Shown one piece after another: positions 13,598 through 25,290 of a stretch of DNA of 64,000 nucleotides (its first letter is position 1; every line of letters begins with the position of its first letter). The position numbers were made by a program, and so were the translations under genes. Source of the stretch: Agapanthus africanus (taxonomy: Eukaryota; Streptophyta; Magnoliopsida; Asparagales; Amaryllidaceae); contig CM057344.1 of NCBI GenBank assembly GCA_030015575.1, forward strand, positions 186,761,044 to 186,825,043. Reading direction: 5' to 3'. The notes beneath the pieces were generated by a model. It searched no databases and was not told where the DNA came from. It saw only the letters and a list, made by a program, of their open reading frames with translations.

Positions 13598-13600
<3 letters not shown>
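10960..13600. other. AT-rich intervening DNA without a supported gene
   Basis: It holds a short degenerate telomere-like tract (11580-11612), a pyrimidine-rich stretch (12028-12058) and the MITE-like element described separately. A 76-codon frame at 11490-11720 runs through the telomere-like tract and shows no recognisable domain. I see no protein similarity, tRNA or rRNA. The stretch may be the older host or repeat sequence that Copia-2 and Copia-3 once joined. Confidence 0.5.
12089..12896. mobile_element. MITE-like non-autonomous DNA element (about 0.8 kb)
   Basis: The left end begins GGGCATGTTTGGCTTAGC. The reverse complement of the right end begins GGCCTATTTAGCTTATC, and both run into CTTATAAGT, giving imperfect terminal inverted repeats of about 25 bp. 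The flanks carry TTTA on both sides (12085-12088 and 12897-12900), a possible duplication. The interior is AT-rich and non-coding, with a short local duplication near 12725-12800. Superfamily is undecided (PIF/Harbinger or hAT); the end structure is the only evidence. Confidence 0.5.

Positions 13601-13643
<43 letters not shown>
13600..13643. repeat. (TA)n microsatellite at the broken end of Copia-3
   Basis: An uninterrupted TA run of about 44 bp next to the point where Copia-3 RNase H similarity ends (about 13690). Such tracts are prone to breakage and slippage. Confidence 0.9.
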
Positions 13644-13647
<4 letters not shown>

Positions 13648-13689
13648 ATAATGAAGAAAAGAGGCCATAGGAGGGGATTTCGCTTGAAG

Positions 13690-13795
13690 GGAGCCTTGGT
13701 AAATGGATCCGCCGAGTTGTCTTTCGTATCTACTTTCCGGACCTTGATCTCCCGACGATCTACGATCTCCCTGATCAGGTAATACCGCCTCAAGA
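13690..13795 (-). pseudogene. Copia-3 RNase H tail, cut off by Copia-4
   Basis: The minus strand encodes the VDTKDNSADPFTKA segment typical of the end of Copia RNase H. Its right edge is the CAAGA duplication shared with 41804-41808, where the rest of the domain resumes. Leftward the similarity breaks off before the polypurine tract. Confidence 0.85.
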
Positions 13796-13865
13796 TGTTG
13801 GATATATGTATGCCCTAGAGGTCATTATTTGATAGTGGATGTATTTATACATGTATATATATGTA

Positions 13866-13906
<41 letters not shown>

Positions 13907-14320
13907 TCAGAGGACTTTTTTGCTCGACATGATAGTATTCTATCTGGTTACTCTTTATCTGACATGTTCACTTGATCATTATTTTATTCATTTGTACATG
14001 TTGATAAATCTCTCAGGATATTTGCTTGACTACTGTGATTGCGATGCAGATCATACTAGTGGGACATATGTAGTTTATAAGTATATCCTGAAATGTCCCT
14101 AGTCGTTGGTGTATCGAGACGGGACATCGATATTCCAGAGTAGGCTAGCGTATATAATACTGGACCCATGAGATGGGCGGTGGATGATCCCACATCCATT
14201 GGTGTTTGACACCGAGATTGTATACGGGTGCTCAGTGGAGACTGGGTACACTGGACGGACCCGCCGAGAACTCCTATATGGTATTATATCTATCGTCGGA
14301 TAGCAGTTCTCAGGTGACAC
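13796..14320 (+). repeat. Copia-4 5' LTR, first part
   Basis: Starts TGTTGGATATATGTATGCCC and aligns with the start of the 3' LTR at 39675. It contains expanded TG and TA runs (13865-13905) not present to that extent in the 3' LTR. It is cut at 14320 by GAG-1; the GACAC at 14316-14320 is duplicated at 32053-32057. Confidence 0.93.
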
Positions 14321-15395
14321 TGTTGGGGTCAAAATTTGCACCCCTAGTTGACCAAGTCAAAGTCAAGGTCAACCCCAAGCCAGGTGGGCCCAAGCCCAGA
14401 TCAAATGGGCTCATGCTCGAATTGAGCCCGAACATGAAGCGGCCGGCCCTCCCCATGCCAAAATAAAAAATCATATAACAAATAATTTTCATGTAATTTT
14501 TTGTGCACGAATGTATGCAAAATGGGCATAAAACCAATATTTTGTAAGCCCGTGGCTTATGTGCAAAAAAAAAATGGCACATGAGCCATGGGATGGGTAA
14601 AATGCCATTTTGTAAAGCCCAAGGGGCTATATGTAAATATGTAAGCCTGTATAAGGCAACATGATGAAAATATCTAAGATAATTTTTTCATTCCCCTCAA
14701 AAATCTAAGGTTTGTGCCTCTTTCCCATTTCTGAAGGTTCTAAACCTTCTTCTTTCTTTTGAATTAAATCAAGAGTTTTACTCTTCCTTTTCCAAAACTA
14801 AATAGTTTTTCACCACAAAACCCATAAGGGGAGCTTAGATCTCCCATCACATCTCAAAAAGAAGAGATTTTTAAAATCTCACATCTCTTGATCTTCAAGA
14901 TCCTGCCAACAGAGGAGGAAGAAGGAGGCTCATCTCCGAAAACCCCATTTTTGGGAAGACCCAGGGCTCCAAAGAAGAACCCCTTTCATCAACTCCAAAA
15001 CATCTTAGGAGTTTAACTCCACTCTAAATCCTCTTTTGGGATTTTAAATCTTATTTCTGGGGCTAAAATCCCCTTTTCCTCGCCGGCGCCCAAGCACCCG
15101 AGCGCCTAGCGCCCTAAGCGCATAGCGCCCACGTGCCGGGCACGTGGTGCGCTAGCGCTCGAGCGCCTTGCGCTCAAGCGTCCAGCGCCCACGTGCCGGA
15201 TACGTGGTGCGCTAGCGCTCGAGCACACAGCGCTCAAGCGCCCAGCGCCCACGTGCCGGGCACGTGGTGCGCTCGCGCTCGAGCGCCTAGCGCCCATATG
15301 TCGGACACGTGGTGCGCTAGCGCTCAAGCGCACAGCGCTCGCGTGCTAGGCACGTGAGGCGCTGGCCCCATGCGTCCTTTGGGCACTTCCCCCTT

Positions 15396-15426
<31 letters not shown>

Positions 15427-15847
15427 ATGCGTGTGTGTGTACATACACACACATACTCTACAACACTGTCCCTCTCAAAAAAATTTAGGCCGGAGCGCTG
15501 CCCCGCACCTCGCAAGGGACTGCTAGCTCCCTTGACCCCAGCCCGATATCCGAGTAGCGGGACCCCCGTAAAAACTCTGCGTGGCTCCCGATATATCCAA
15601 GCCTCTTCCAAAACGAAACACATGTACACTGCACATTGAGTTCGCATGACCAGTTTAACCCGTCAATCGGAGGTTCTCTCGCTCCAAAGGCGAGGGGTAA
15701 TTAACGGCAGCTTAGTCCACGGCTGCCGGAGATTCGGAGCCCCACAATCATTAAACTCCGGCCTACCCTATGCAGAGGGAATCTGTAGTACGCCTGACAA
15801 GCACGCGCGTAGTCCCATCTCAATGGGGTGCCGAAAAACACCCTACA
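14321..15847 (+). repeat. GAG-1 5' LTR
   Basis: 1,527 bp, paired with 30564-32052. It holds a TATA-like GTATAAGG near 14650, a 60-bp-period CACGTG array (15110-15360) and a TG-rich microsatellite (15407-15455). It ends CCCTACA at 15847. Confidence 0.93.
15110..15360 (+). promoter_or_regulatory. CACGTG (G-box) tandem array in GAG-1 5' LTR
   Basis: Four to five copies of a 60-bp GC-rich unit carry the near-palindrome CCACGTGCCGGGCACGTGG. CACGTG cores lie at 15130, 15141, 15190, 15250, 15261, 15306 and 15351. CACGTG is the known plant G-box bound by bHLH and bZIP factors. The array lies downstream of the TATA-like site, so it may be in the transcribed leader and act as RNA hairpins instead. Confidence 0.6.
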
Positions 15848-15852
15848 GATTC

Positions 15853-15870
15853 TGGCACGCCCGGTGGGAC
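15853..15870 (+). other. Candidate primer binding site of GAG-1
   Basis: TGGCACGCCCGGTGGGAC begins five bases after the LTR end, starts with TGG as primer sites complementary to a tRNA CCA end do, and is in the expected place. I cannot assign the tRNA with certainty. Confidence 0.6.
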
Positions 15871-15989
15871 TTATCTCTCTTTCCATATTTCGGGTTAAAC
15901 GTTCATGCGAACTCAATCAATATACATATCTATATTTATACTAAAATAATGCTCTTTCATGCAGGTTTTCAAGCAATCACTTCTCAATA

Positions 15990-17551
15990 ATGTCTCCAAG
16001 GACAAGCTTAGCTCTCGACACGGCTCCCATCTCCTACACGATGAAGATGGATGCCAGGACGGTCCTTCCGGCCAGTCTCGGGCGACAATGGGAAGAGCCG
16101 CCGCTACCATTCGGTTCTATTCTGTTCATGTCATCTAACTCCATCCCATCTCCTCAAGCCCCGCTGACAGATAAACCGGTCTCGAAAGGCAAGAGGCCAA
16201 ATGTGGTGGTCTCGAAGGCGCCCCAACTCAAACGCAAGTCGGTGTTTGAACGACTCTCCTTGGCCCCAGCTGGGGGCTAGGCCATCAACACCAACAAGGC
16301 AACAAGGCGTCTCGAGCAAGCTCCGACGGTGCCCGTGAAAACTGCTCGATCCAGTGTCTTCTCTAAGCTCCCCGCTAATCGACTCACGGTGGCTTCCCAG
16401 GAAACAGATGCCCGCCAAGCTCTTAATCGAGAAGCTAAGGCATAAAAGGCTCAGATATAGAGTCAACAAAAAGGCTAGGGCTCATGCTAGGCTGAACCTC
16501 ATGAGGTTCGAGGAACAGGGTTACCCCGCCAATGACGAGGAAATGGCTGGATATGTGGTCCACACTGTCTATATGGTGGGCACGCACAACAAGAGCAAGG
16601 ACGGGGCCACCACATCTCAAATCCAATCTGGTTTGAATGTGGTTGCCGCTTCCCAAGAACAGCCACCTCCGCTGGATGATGAAAATCCTATCGATGAGGA
16701 TGATAGGCAGAAAGACCCTTCGGTCCATGAGGAGTCGGGCTCGGAAAGCGAAGATGAGCCAATCTTCCGTCCCAAGAACGCAGAGCAGCAACTTCTCCAA
16801 TAACTTCGAAAACAACTCAGAAGCAAAGACAAGGAGATGGCCAAGCTCTACTCAAAAATTGACGCTTGGCAAACGCCGTCTTACAGCTCATGGCCTAACT
16901 TGCCTCTCAGCCGTCCAATCAGGCGCAGGGCTCTCATGAACCGGGAAACGGTGTCCCGAAACAGCCGATGCCCGTTCCCCCAAATCCAAAAGTGGGTGGA
17001 CCGCATGAAAATCAGTCGCATCCTATCTCGGGAAATGTCTTGGCTGCCGATGACAGTAGCCCGCTAACTCAAGATCAAATCATGGATTTAGTTGCGGACA
17101 AAGTCAAAACCTTGGTAGCCGAAGACGAAGCACAAAAAGATATCAGCAGTAGTGGGAGACCATATCCTACTCAGTATGATCTGGTAGAATTTCATAGCGG
17201 CTATATCATCCCCAAATTCGGAAGATTTGATGGGACGGGAAACGCGAATCAGCACATCGCCCACTTTAAAGCTTCATGCAGGAATACTGGGGGCAATGAT
17301 GCGCTTCTCCTCCGCCAGTTCGTTAATAGCTTGGCCGATGTTGCTTTCGACTGGTACGCGAGCATACCGGATGGCTCCGTCACAACTTTCGTCCAAATGG
17401 AGTCTCTGTTTTGACAAAGGTTCATGAGCGTCAACGATAAGATCACCATCGCCGACCTCGTAATGACCAAGCCAAAGAACAATGAAAGCAGCACGGATTT
17501 TATAACCCGATGGCGCAATCTCTCCGTCAAATGTGAACCGCCGATAGAGCA
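15990..17551 (+). pseudogene. GAG-1 gag, first part
   Basis: A gag region of the plant Retrotrans_gag kind. The key segment at about 17205-17410 shows FDGTGNANQHIAHFKA, then LLRQFVNSLADVAFDWY, the usual capsid-domain pattern in Ty3/gypsy gag. Upstream is a charged, less conserved region. The frame is broken in several places. It stops where Copia-5 inserted (17552-17556 duplicated as GGACC) and resumes at 27468. Confidence 0.8.
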
Positions 17552-17556
17552 GGACC

Positions 17557-19728
17557 TGTTAGTGTATATGCCCTAGAGGCCATTACTGTATCATACTAGT
17601 ATGTATATTACTTGATGGAAGCTTGGGATATTCACAGTTGTATAGACAATCTTGCTCGAAATAGTAGTATACTACTTGGTTTGTCTCTGCTTTAATGTGT
17701 ACATGTGTTTCTTTATTATATCACCTATACGCATTAGTAGAGCCCTTAGGATCTTTGCTTGATTACCGGCGTTGTGATGGCGATCACACTCATGGGGGCT
17801 GGGTAATCCACAAGCACATCCTTATACACGTCCCTAGTCGTGGGATTATCGAGACAGGGCATTGATACTCCGGAGTAGACTAGCGTATGCGCTTCTCATC
17901 CCAGCACGGGAGACGGTCTGTCCCACAGCCGTCAGTACGCCGTACTTGAGATAGTATGCGGGTGCTCGTTAGGTTACGAGTACACTAGACAGGACTCATC
18001 GGGAACTGATGGTTGGTATTATACTTATCGTCAGTTATCAGTTCCCAGGTGACATGAGTACAGCTTAGTCCGCTGACTTGACAGTGTCACTTCGCCTCGA
18101 GTGTGTTCCCATTATTCTTTGATTACTACCCTACCACGGCTCTACCGAGTCGTGCAAACAGGTAGTAGTTGGGTGCAGTCCCGAAGCACTTGGAGGCAGT
18201 GACGGTTAAACAGGATTCGTCTCTCCCGGTATTGGGGGTTGACATCGCGCTGTGTCTAGGAGAGCCATCACACATGTAGTCCCTGGCCAGGGCAAGCGAG
18301 GCATACTGGTAGGTTTCCAGTGATGTCTCAGGGTGTTCTGGGCTACACTCCGACACGACTTGTACCGCTATTAGGGGACTGATGTTCACCACCCCCTAGG
18401 TCCGCCATGCGATGTATCAGACGAACAGACCGGACTGTACGGAGATTGTCACATACAAGCTCAGTAGGAGTTTGGATGGGTTTACCTCATCGGCCTTCTT
18501 ATCGACATCTACCTGGGGACCGTTACGTACAGCTAGTGCCGCTTGTGGTCTGTGGTTAAACCCACTGCCAGCGTAGTGTCGAGTCTTTAGAGTCCCACAC
18601 AGAGAGTTTCCCTGCATTGAGCGAAACGTGTAGAGGCCGTATGGTTTTACGGCGGGGTTACGATCACTTACGTGCACTTGTGTGCGTATGCTGTTCGAGC
18701 AGGAAATACTAGTGGGCTTTGGTTTAAGCCAGATCCTAGTATTGCACAGATGGATTTGATTTGTCTTCTGTGCATTCGCATTCTACGGAATGCGGATGCG
18801 GGTGTGTATGCATAGTTTTGAGGAGCGATGAAGGAGGAGGTGTCCCATTAGGGTTTTGGCAGTTGGTTCGGCCAAAACCGTAATATGGCACACTCATTAG
18901 GGTTTTGACAATTCGTTTGGTCAAAACCGTTATGATCCGGAGACATTGTTTACTAATCCTTTTAGTGATAGATTTGTGATGGCTAATTGCATTGACCATT
19001 TGACCACTTGGATCTCTCTTGACTTTGTTGACCCGTTGACCGTGTTGACCATTGACCTTCAAGAGAGATCCACACTCTTCTTTCATTTTCTTTTTATTTC
19101 TTGTGTTATGATAATGGTCAATTCAATGTGCCATCAACTTCTATCATGATAGGATTAGTAATGATGATTTTGTGTATTATTGAAACCATGGTTCATTTCT
19201 TTTGGCTTAATCTTTTCATTATTCTCTTCTCATTCTCTCTCTTGAAGTGAGAAGAAAAAGAAAAGCTCCATGGTTGCTAAGTTTCTCCTTCTTCTTCCTC
19301 CTCTTGATCTCATCTTTTGATCTCATGTGTTGAGAGAAAAAGATCCCACAAAGACAAACACATCCATACATCTTCTCTACACATCCTAGGGCTTCTTGAT
19401 TAGCAATCACTTTGCCCTAGTTGCCTCGGCTTGAGGTGGAGCTCAGTGTACATCTCTCGGGTGGATCATCTTCGACTCAACGAGGCCGCGGAGGTGACCA
19501 AAGCCCGGATCAACCCTCGGAGCAAGTAAGGAGAAGAACAACAAGAAGAGAAGGAGTTCAAGTTGTGGTATAACCCCTAACCGAGTAGATAAATCTCTAG
19601 TTAGGATGCTAGTGTGTTGTTTAGCAAAGATCCGGCTTTTACGGTCCATGTTACTAAGTCTAGAAAAAATTTTGTTTTACCGTTTCCGCAACCCCGAAAG
19701 TACCGGGAGAGGTAACGTGGACCTAACA
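17557..19728 (+). repeat. Copia-5 5' LTR
   Basis: 2,172 bp, TGTTAG...CTAACA. It contains a cluster of seven TTGAC cores (18992-19056) and repeated TTAGGGTTTTG segments near 18847 and 18897. It pairs with 25291-27462. Confidence 0.97.
18992..19056 (+). promoter_or_regulatory. W-box (TTGAC) cluster in Copia-5 5' LTR
   Basis: TTGAC occurs at 18992, 19000, 19019, 19028, 19036, 19045 and 19052, all on one strand within 65 bp. TTGAC[C/T] is the established WRKY-factor binding core, which drives several stress-induced plant retrotransposons. The cluster is unchanged in the 3' LTR (26726-26790). Binding is inferred. Confidence 0.6.
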
Positions 19729-19729
19729 G

Positions 19730-19742
19730 TGGTATCAGAGCC
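19730..19742 (+). other. Primer binding site of Copia-5
   Basis: TGGTATCAGAGCC, one base after the LTR, complementary to initiator Met-tRNA. Confidence 0.93.
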
Positions 19743-22010
19743 TAACTAAACACACCCTAGCATGTTAGCAAAGTATTTAGAATTTCGACCGGACGAAAAA
19801 CCGCAAAACACCCCGGAAATTTGAAGTTTCTGCCGATTTTTAGAACTGTTCCAAAATTAATAAATCATACACTAAAAATCGGCTCAGGCTTTTTATAGAA
19901 TACTGAAGAAAAATGATCACCTAACTCGGTTAAAGCGCCGTGGTTCCGCGGCCGATTTAACTCGGTTGGCGATTTTCTTTACTACAGTTTTCTTAGATGG
20001 GTATTTTGGGATTTTTACAATATGACTTTTCTGCCCAGATTTTCCAGAAAGCAAAATTTGTTTTTGGGGCTTAAAAATCCGTATTTTTGGTCGATGTTCT
20101 GTAGACTTTGGCTAATGGTTATATCTGTAATGTTATATGTGTATTGAATGTCTACTAATCGCTATACGTCGATTAGTGGGGGTTATACATATCTGTGATC
20201 TGTGTTATTGATGGTATGTGTATATGAACTCGTTGGATTGTCGCGGATGAATAGCCGGGGTGGATGTGAGATGAGAGTTTCTTTTTCTTTCATTCATGTA
20301 ATAAATTTGTAAATTGATGTAATATTATTTGTATGGCCGCACAACCGGGTCGGGGTTGTAGCCGTCATTGTATAATTCTTTTTACTGTTTTTGCTCCTAG
20401 GATAGACCCATGGAGGGGGTGCACAAACTACCGGGTATCTCGAAGTGCCGAGTGGCCTACTCACGGCATTGAGGGAGGTTGCTTCGCTTCGGGTACTTGG
20501 CGGGTAGTTTGCCGCACCCGTAGGGGTCTTGGGTGGGGTATTGGCTATTCATCGCGACCGTGTAATCCGTTTTTCGTTGCAGGCTCGAACGAATCGCGGG
20601 TTCCTAATATATCCAAAGTGTTCATCTGTGATCTGGATTGGCTATCATTGCTATATATCTATATATAATAACTATTTAGACGTTGCTTATGTTTTTCAGC
20701 CGCGCTAGCCCATCCCCCGCTCTGTCGTTAATTAAGTAACCTAACGGGTGATGACGGGGCCCCGTGGCGAATGCGAATGGCATAAGCGTACGTCATATTT
20801 TGGTTGTTTTCTGCAATGGTAGGATTTAAATGATGGGACGCATTAAAAGAACTAATGCAAGAAAATAAACCTAAAAGACGTTGGAACAATTTTTCAAAAA
20901 AAAAAGGCTGTTATTGCAATGACGTTCACTTTTGTTTTGCATCGAGGTATTCGGTTATGAATGCCCAGCACCTCATTCGACGAGGCAAGGGCCGAGATCC
21001 CCTCATCGGGAGTGACCCCTTGGACAAAAGTTTGCGTCAGGGTAATAACTTCACTATAGTCGATTAATTCTTGCTTTGCATCGAGGTATTCAGTTTGGAA
21101 TATCCTGCACCTCATTCGACGAGGAAAGAGCCGAGATCCCTTCACAGGGAGTGACCTCTTTAGCAAAAGTTTTTCGCCACTATATTTTCAAAAAGTGTAT
21201 CACGTTCCTTCAACGATATCAAGTTCATTACGTTAACGGGTTTTCGCCAAAAACCCAGCCGTAGCCCTCCGTCATTTCTTACAAGTAACACTTAGTATTC
21301 GTGCTGCGTTTGTTGACTCCGTCAAGGTGTATTGTACGGTAGCTGAGTGCTGCTTGTTTGTATCGGTATATGGGATTGGTTAGGACAGTCGTATAACCTT
21401 GTTGACTCCGTCAAGGGTTATGCGGGTGGGTTTGATGCAATCCAGATAATGACGGGTTGAACTTGACTAGGACTCTTTGATTTGTTGACTCCGTCAAGGT
21501 CACTTGGGTCCTAGGGGCAAAAACCACATCGGGAGTTTCAAAAGTACTGAAACTTGCTAGTGTTGCATACCATTTGGAGTGTGATGATTCTGGTAGGATT
21601 CCTTCAGTTTTGTCACGCGATGATATTTGGATCCCGATCCTACTGTGAGTATATGCTACTCCTCGGGAACTTTCTCGCTTAACGATCAATGCTATAAACC
21701 AAGTAGGTGTCTAGAAAGGTGTTAGCGGGGCTACGCCCACAAGGAAAAGAGGTTACTTAATTAAGGAAGAAAGCGTTGGAAAACCTCCCTCGAAGTACCG
21801 ACACTGGCCTGGCTGAACGGTTAAGCAAGTATTATACGGTGAGATTGATCCCGACTAATTCTTCCTTTATGGTTTGAGGAGGGATTCGAAAGACAGTGGG
21901 AGCCATCCTGTTTAGATAAATTAAAAACCAATCTAAACTTACAAGAGCGCACGCTAAGTGTTTCTTTTCTCTCTCTCCAGGTAGCAACCATTTCACGCCC
22001 TAATCAAGAT
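19743..22010 (+). other. Copia-5 untranslated leader
   Basis: About 2.3 kb without a coding frame of note between primer site and pol. It holds a doubled segment of about 135-140 bp (roughly 20930-21180), the three-hairpin cluster, and a pyrimidine tract ending TCTCTCTCTCCAG at about 21982 that looks like a splice acceptor or initiation context. Related leaders in Copia-1, -2, -3 and -4 keep the same order of blocks, including a GACACTGGCCTGGCTGAACG segment (21800). Confidence 0.8.
21306..21511 (+). other. Copia-5 leader: three stem-loops
   Basis: Three hairpins share TTGAC-TCC-GTCAA, a TTG bulge and a single G opposite. The clearest is 21390-21424: CGTATAACC pairs over nine positions with GGTTATGCG around the TTGAC/GTCAA stem. 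The third has TGAT with GTCA and outer GGACTC with GGGTCC. The first has a weaker, wobble-rich lower stem. Confidence 0.7.
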
Positions 22011-22016
22011 AATAAA

Positions 22017-25000
22017 ATGTATCGCTTGACCGATCCGAATTCTTATTCGGGGCTGGGGAACGTTGCTTCGGCTCTAACTTGTGACAACAGTCATAAGTAT
22101 GAGCAAGGGAAAGGGGATTGTATGGATTCCCAGGATACCCAGTTGAAGAAGAAGCATGGTTTTGCATCTACTTCAGGTGTTCTTGTAATTGAGAACTGTT
22201 TTACGGTCAGCCCTTCCTCCTGGGTACTTGATACCGGATCAGGATCTCATATCTGTAATTTATTGCAGGGACTGAGAAAAAGTAGGAATGTTGCACCGGG
22301 TGATATGTCGCTCAGAGTAGCGAACGGAGCACAAGTCAATGCGGCAGCCGTCGGTGAATATGACCTAGTATTGCCAAATGGCAAGACTATGATTTTGAAC
22401 GATTGCTACTATGTACCTTCCATGGTTTGCAACATCATATCAGTTTCTTTACTCGATAAAGATGGATATAAGTTTGTTCTTGATAGAAATATCATGAACA
22501 TTTACCTTCATAAGGTACTGGTTGCAGAAGGTACACTGTGTAATGGTATCTACGTTCTAAATCAGAATACGGTTCTCAATGTACAAAACACACGCAAGAG
22601 GAAGAATTCAGATACGAATGAATCCTACTTGTGGCATTGTAGAATTGGTCATATCGGAGAGAAAAGACTGAGTAAGTTGCATAAAGATGGACTCTTGAAT
22701 ACGTTCGAGTTTTCATCCTATGAAACTTGTCAGTCTTGTCTCAAAGGGAAGACGACCAAATCTCCGTTCACCGGACATGGAGAGAGGGCAGCAGAGCTCT
22801 TGGGACTCATACACAGTGATGTATGTGGTCCGATGTCTATACATGCAAGGGGTGGGTTCTTGTACTTCATCACATTCACTGACGATCTCTCTAGATTCGG
22901 ATATGTGTATCTTATGAAACACAAATCTGAAGCTTTTGAGAAATTCAAGGAATTCAGAAAGGAACTAGAGAACCAGACTGACAAAAGTATCAAGATCCTC
23001 CGGTCTGATAGAGGAGGGGAGTACTTAAGCACGGAATTCCTGGATTACTTAAAATAGAATGGTATTCTCTCTTAGCTTACTCCTTCTTATACACCACAGC
23101 ACAACGGTGTATCGGAGCGGAGGAATCGTACTCTATTGGATATGGTTCGCTCTCTGATGAGTAGTGCTGAGTTGCCTCTTTCATTTTGGGGATATGCGCT
23201 TCAGACAGCGGCATACCTATTGAATTACGTTCCATCCAAATCAGTGCCTAAGACTCCATATGAAATATGGAGTGGAAGAAATCCGTATCTTAAGCGATTT
23301 AAGATATGGGGTTGTCCGGCCTATGTGAAAACACAGAAACCGGACAAGCTAGAGGCACGGTCAGTTCTGTGTAAATTTGTGGGATATCCTAAAGACTCAC
23401 TAGGATATCTGTTCTACCACACTGAGGAACAGAAGGTGTTTGTATCTCGCCACGCTACCTTTTTAGAAAGGGAGTTTCTTGCAAGAGAAACTAGTGGGAG
23501 TTCGGTAGAACTGGAAGAAATTCAGCGACCATAAAATGTAACTGAAAATTTGGAGGAACCACTGAATTCAATAACCCAAACGAACCTCAGCCACTCCGCA
23601 GATCTGGTAGGATTTCTTATCCGCCCGAGAGATACTACGGTTTTCTCATAGACGGGGATCGAGAGAATTGCATCTTGGAAGAAGATGACCCTACCAGTTT
23701 CAGGCAGGCCATTATCAGTAGGGATTCTGATAAGTGGCAGGAAGCAATGCAATCCGAAATGGAGTCCATGTATGCCAATAAAGTGTGGACCTTGGATATT
23801 GCTCCACCTGGGGTAAAATCCATTGGATGCAAATGGATCTGCAAATGGATCTACAAAAGGAAACTTGGTGTAGATGGGCAGGTGGAAACTTATAAGGCTA
23901 GACTCGTTGCAAAAGGTTTTCGTCAAAGACCTGGTTTGGACTATAACGAAACTTTTTCTCCGGTGGCTATGCTCAAATCCATTCGGATCCTACTTGCCAT
24001 TGCTGCCTTCCATGACTATGAAATCTGGCAGATGGATGTTAAAACGGCTTTTCTAAACGGTTGTTTGGAAGAGTGCGTTTACATGGATCAGCCAGAAGGT
24101 TTCGTAGACAGTGGGAGCAGCGGGAAGGTGTGCAAGTTGCTTAAATCCATTTATGGATTAAACCAGGCATCGCAGAGCTGGAACATCTGTTTTGATGAGG
24201 CAATCAAGGAATTTGATTTCATCAAGAACGAAGATGAACCCTGTGTCTATAAGAAGATTGTAGGACGAACTGTCGTATTCCTAATCTTGTACGTGGGCGA
24301 CATTCTTTTGATAGGAAATGACATTCCTATGCTACAATCGGTCAAGCTATTTTTGTCACAACGGTTCTCCATGAAGGACCTGGGTGATGCCTCGTACATT
24401 CTGGGGATCAAGATCTATAGAGATAGATCCAAGAGACTACTGGGACTTTCGCAGTCCAGGTACATAGAGACCGTACTAAAGAGATTTAGTATGGAGGATT
24501 CCAAGCGCGGTAACATACCCGCATTGCACGGAATTACCCTCTCCAAGAAGATGTCTCCTAAGACTGACGAGGAGAGGGTTCGCATGAGCACTATACCCTA
24601 CGCTTCGGCGGTAGGATCTATAATGTATGCGATGCTATGTACAAGACCAGATGTAGCTTACGCGCTGAGCACGGTAAGCCGGTATCAGTCAGACCCAGGT
24701 GATGACCACTGGACAGCAGTGAAGAACATTCTCAAGTACCTGAGAAGGACTAAGGAGATGTTCCTGGTTTACGGTAATGGAGACCTTAGGGTCGAGTCCT
24801 TTACCAATTCAAGCTTCCAGAGTGAAAAAGATGACAGCAAGCCTGTCTCGGGTTTTGTGTTTACCCTCAACGGAGGGGCGGTATGTTGGAGGAGTTCCAA
24901 ACAGGATACCATCGCAGACTCGATGATGGAGGCTGAATACATTGCTGCAAGCGATGCCGCAAAAGAGGCGGTCTGGATGAAGAAGTTCATTAGTGAACTT

Positions 25001-25276
25001 CAGGTGGTTCCGTCCATTGTTGACCCAATACCTTTGTATTGCGATAACAATGGGGCTATAGCTTTAGCGAAGGAACCAAGGTCCCATCAGAAATCCAGGC
25101 ACATCTTAAGGCGGTATCACCTGATCAGGAAGATCATTGATCGCCAGGAGATCGAGGTGCGGAGAGTGGACACAAAGGACAACACAGCGGACCCATTCAC
25201 GAAGGCCTTGCCCCAGACTCAGTTCGAGCGGCTGATCGAGATGATAGGTCTTCGATACGCCAGTACATGGCCTTAG
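22017..25276 (+). pseudogene. Copia-5 pol region (protease, integrase, reverse transcriptase, RNase H)
   Basis: Domain order is PR-INT-RT-RH, diagnostic of Copia. The protease DTGSGSHIC lies near 22230, the integrase zinc-binding part (LWHCRIGH, then CQSC) at about 22630-22745, and the integrase core with SDRGGEYLST near 23000-23030. Reverse transcriptase runs from about 23750 to 24450 (QMDVKTAFLNG, DQPEGFVDSG), and RNase H from about 24780 to 25200, ending in the NTADPFTKALPQ stretch. Only faint traces of a gag zinc knuckle precede the protease. The frame has about two or three breaks and is otherwise well kept. Confidence 0.92.
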
Positions 25277-25290
25277 TGCAAGTGGGAGAT

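Noticed and set aside
15106-15357. Overlapping Ala/Arg/Ser-rich frames on both strands
   Set aside because: Products of the 60-bp CACGTG repeat, open on both strands because of repeat composition.
18736-19086. 116-codon minus-strand frame duplicated at 26470-26820
   Set aside because: Lies inside both Copia-5 LTRs, opposite the W-box cluster; duplicated because LTRs are paired.
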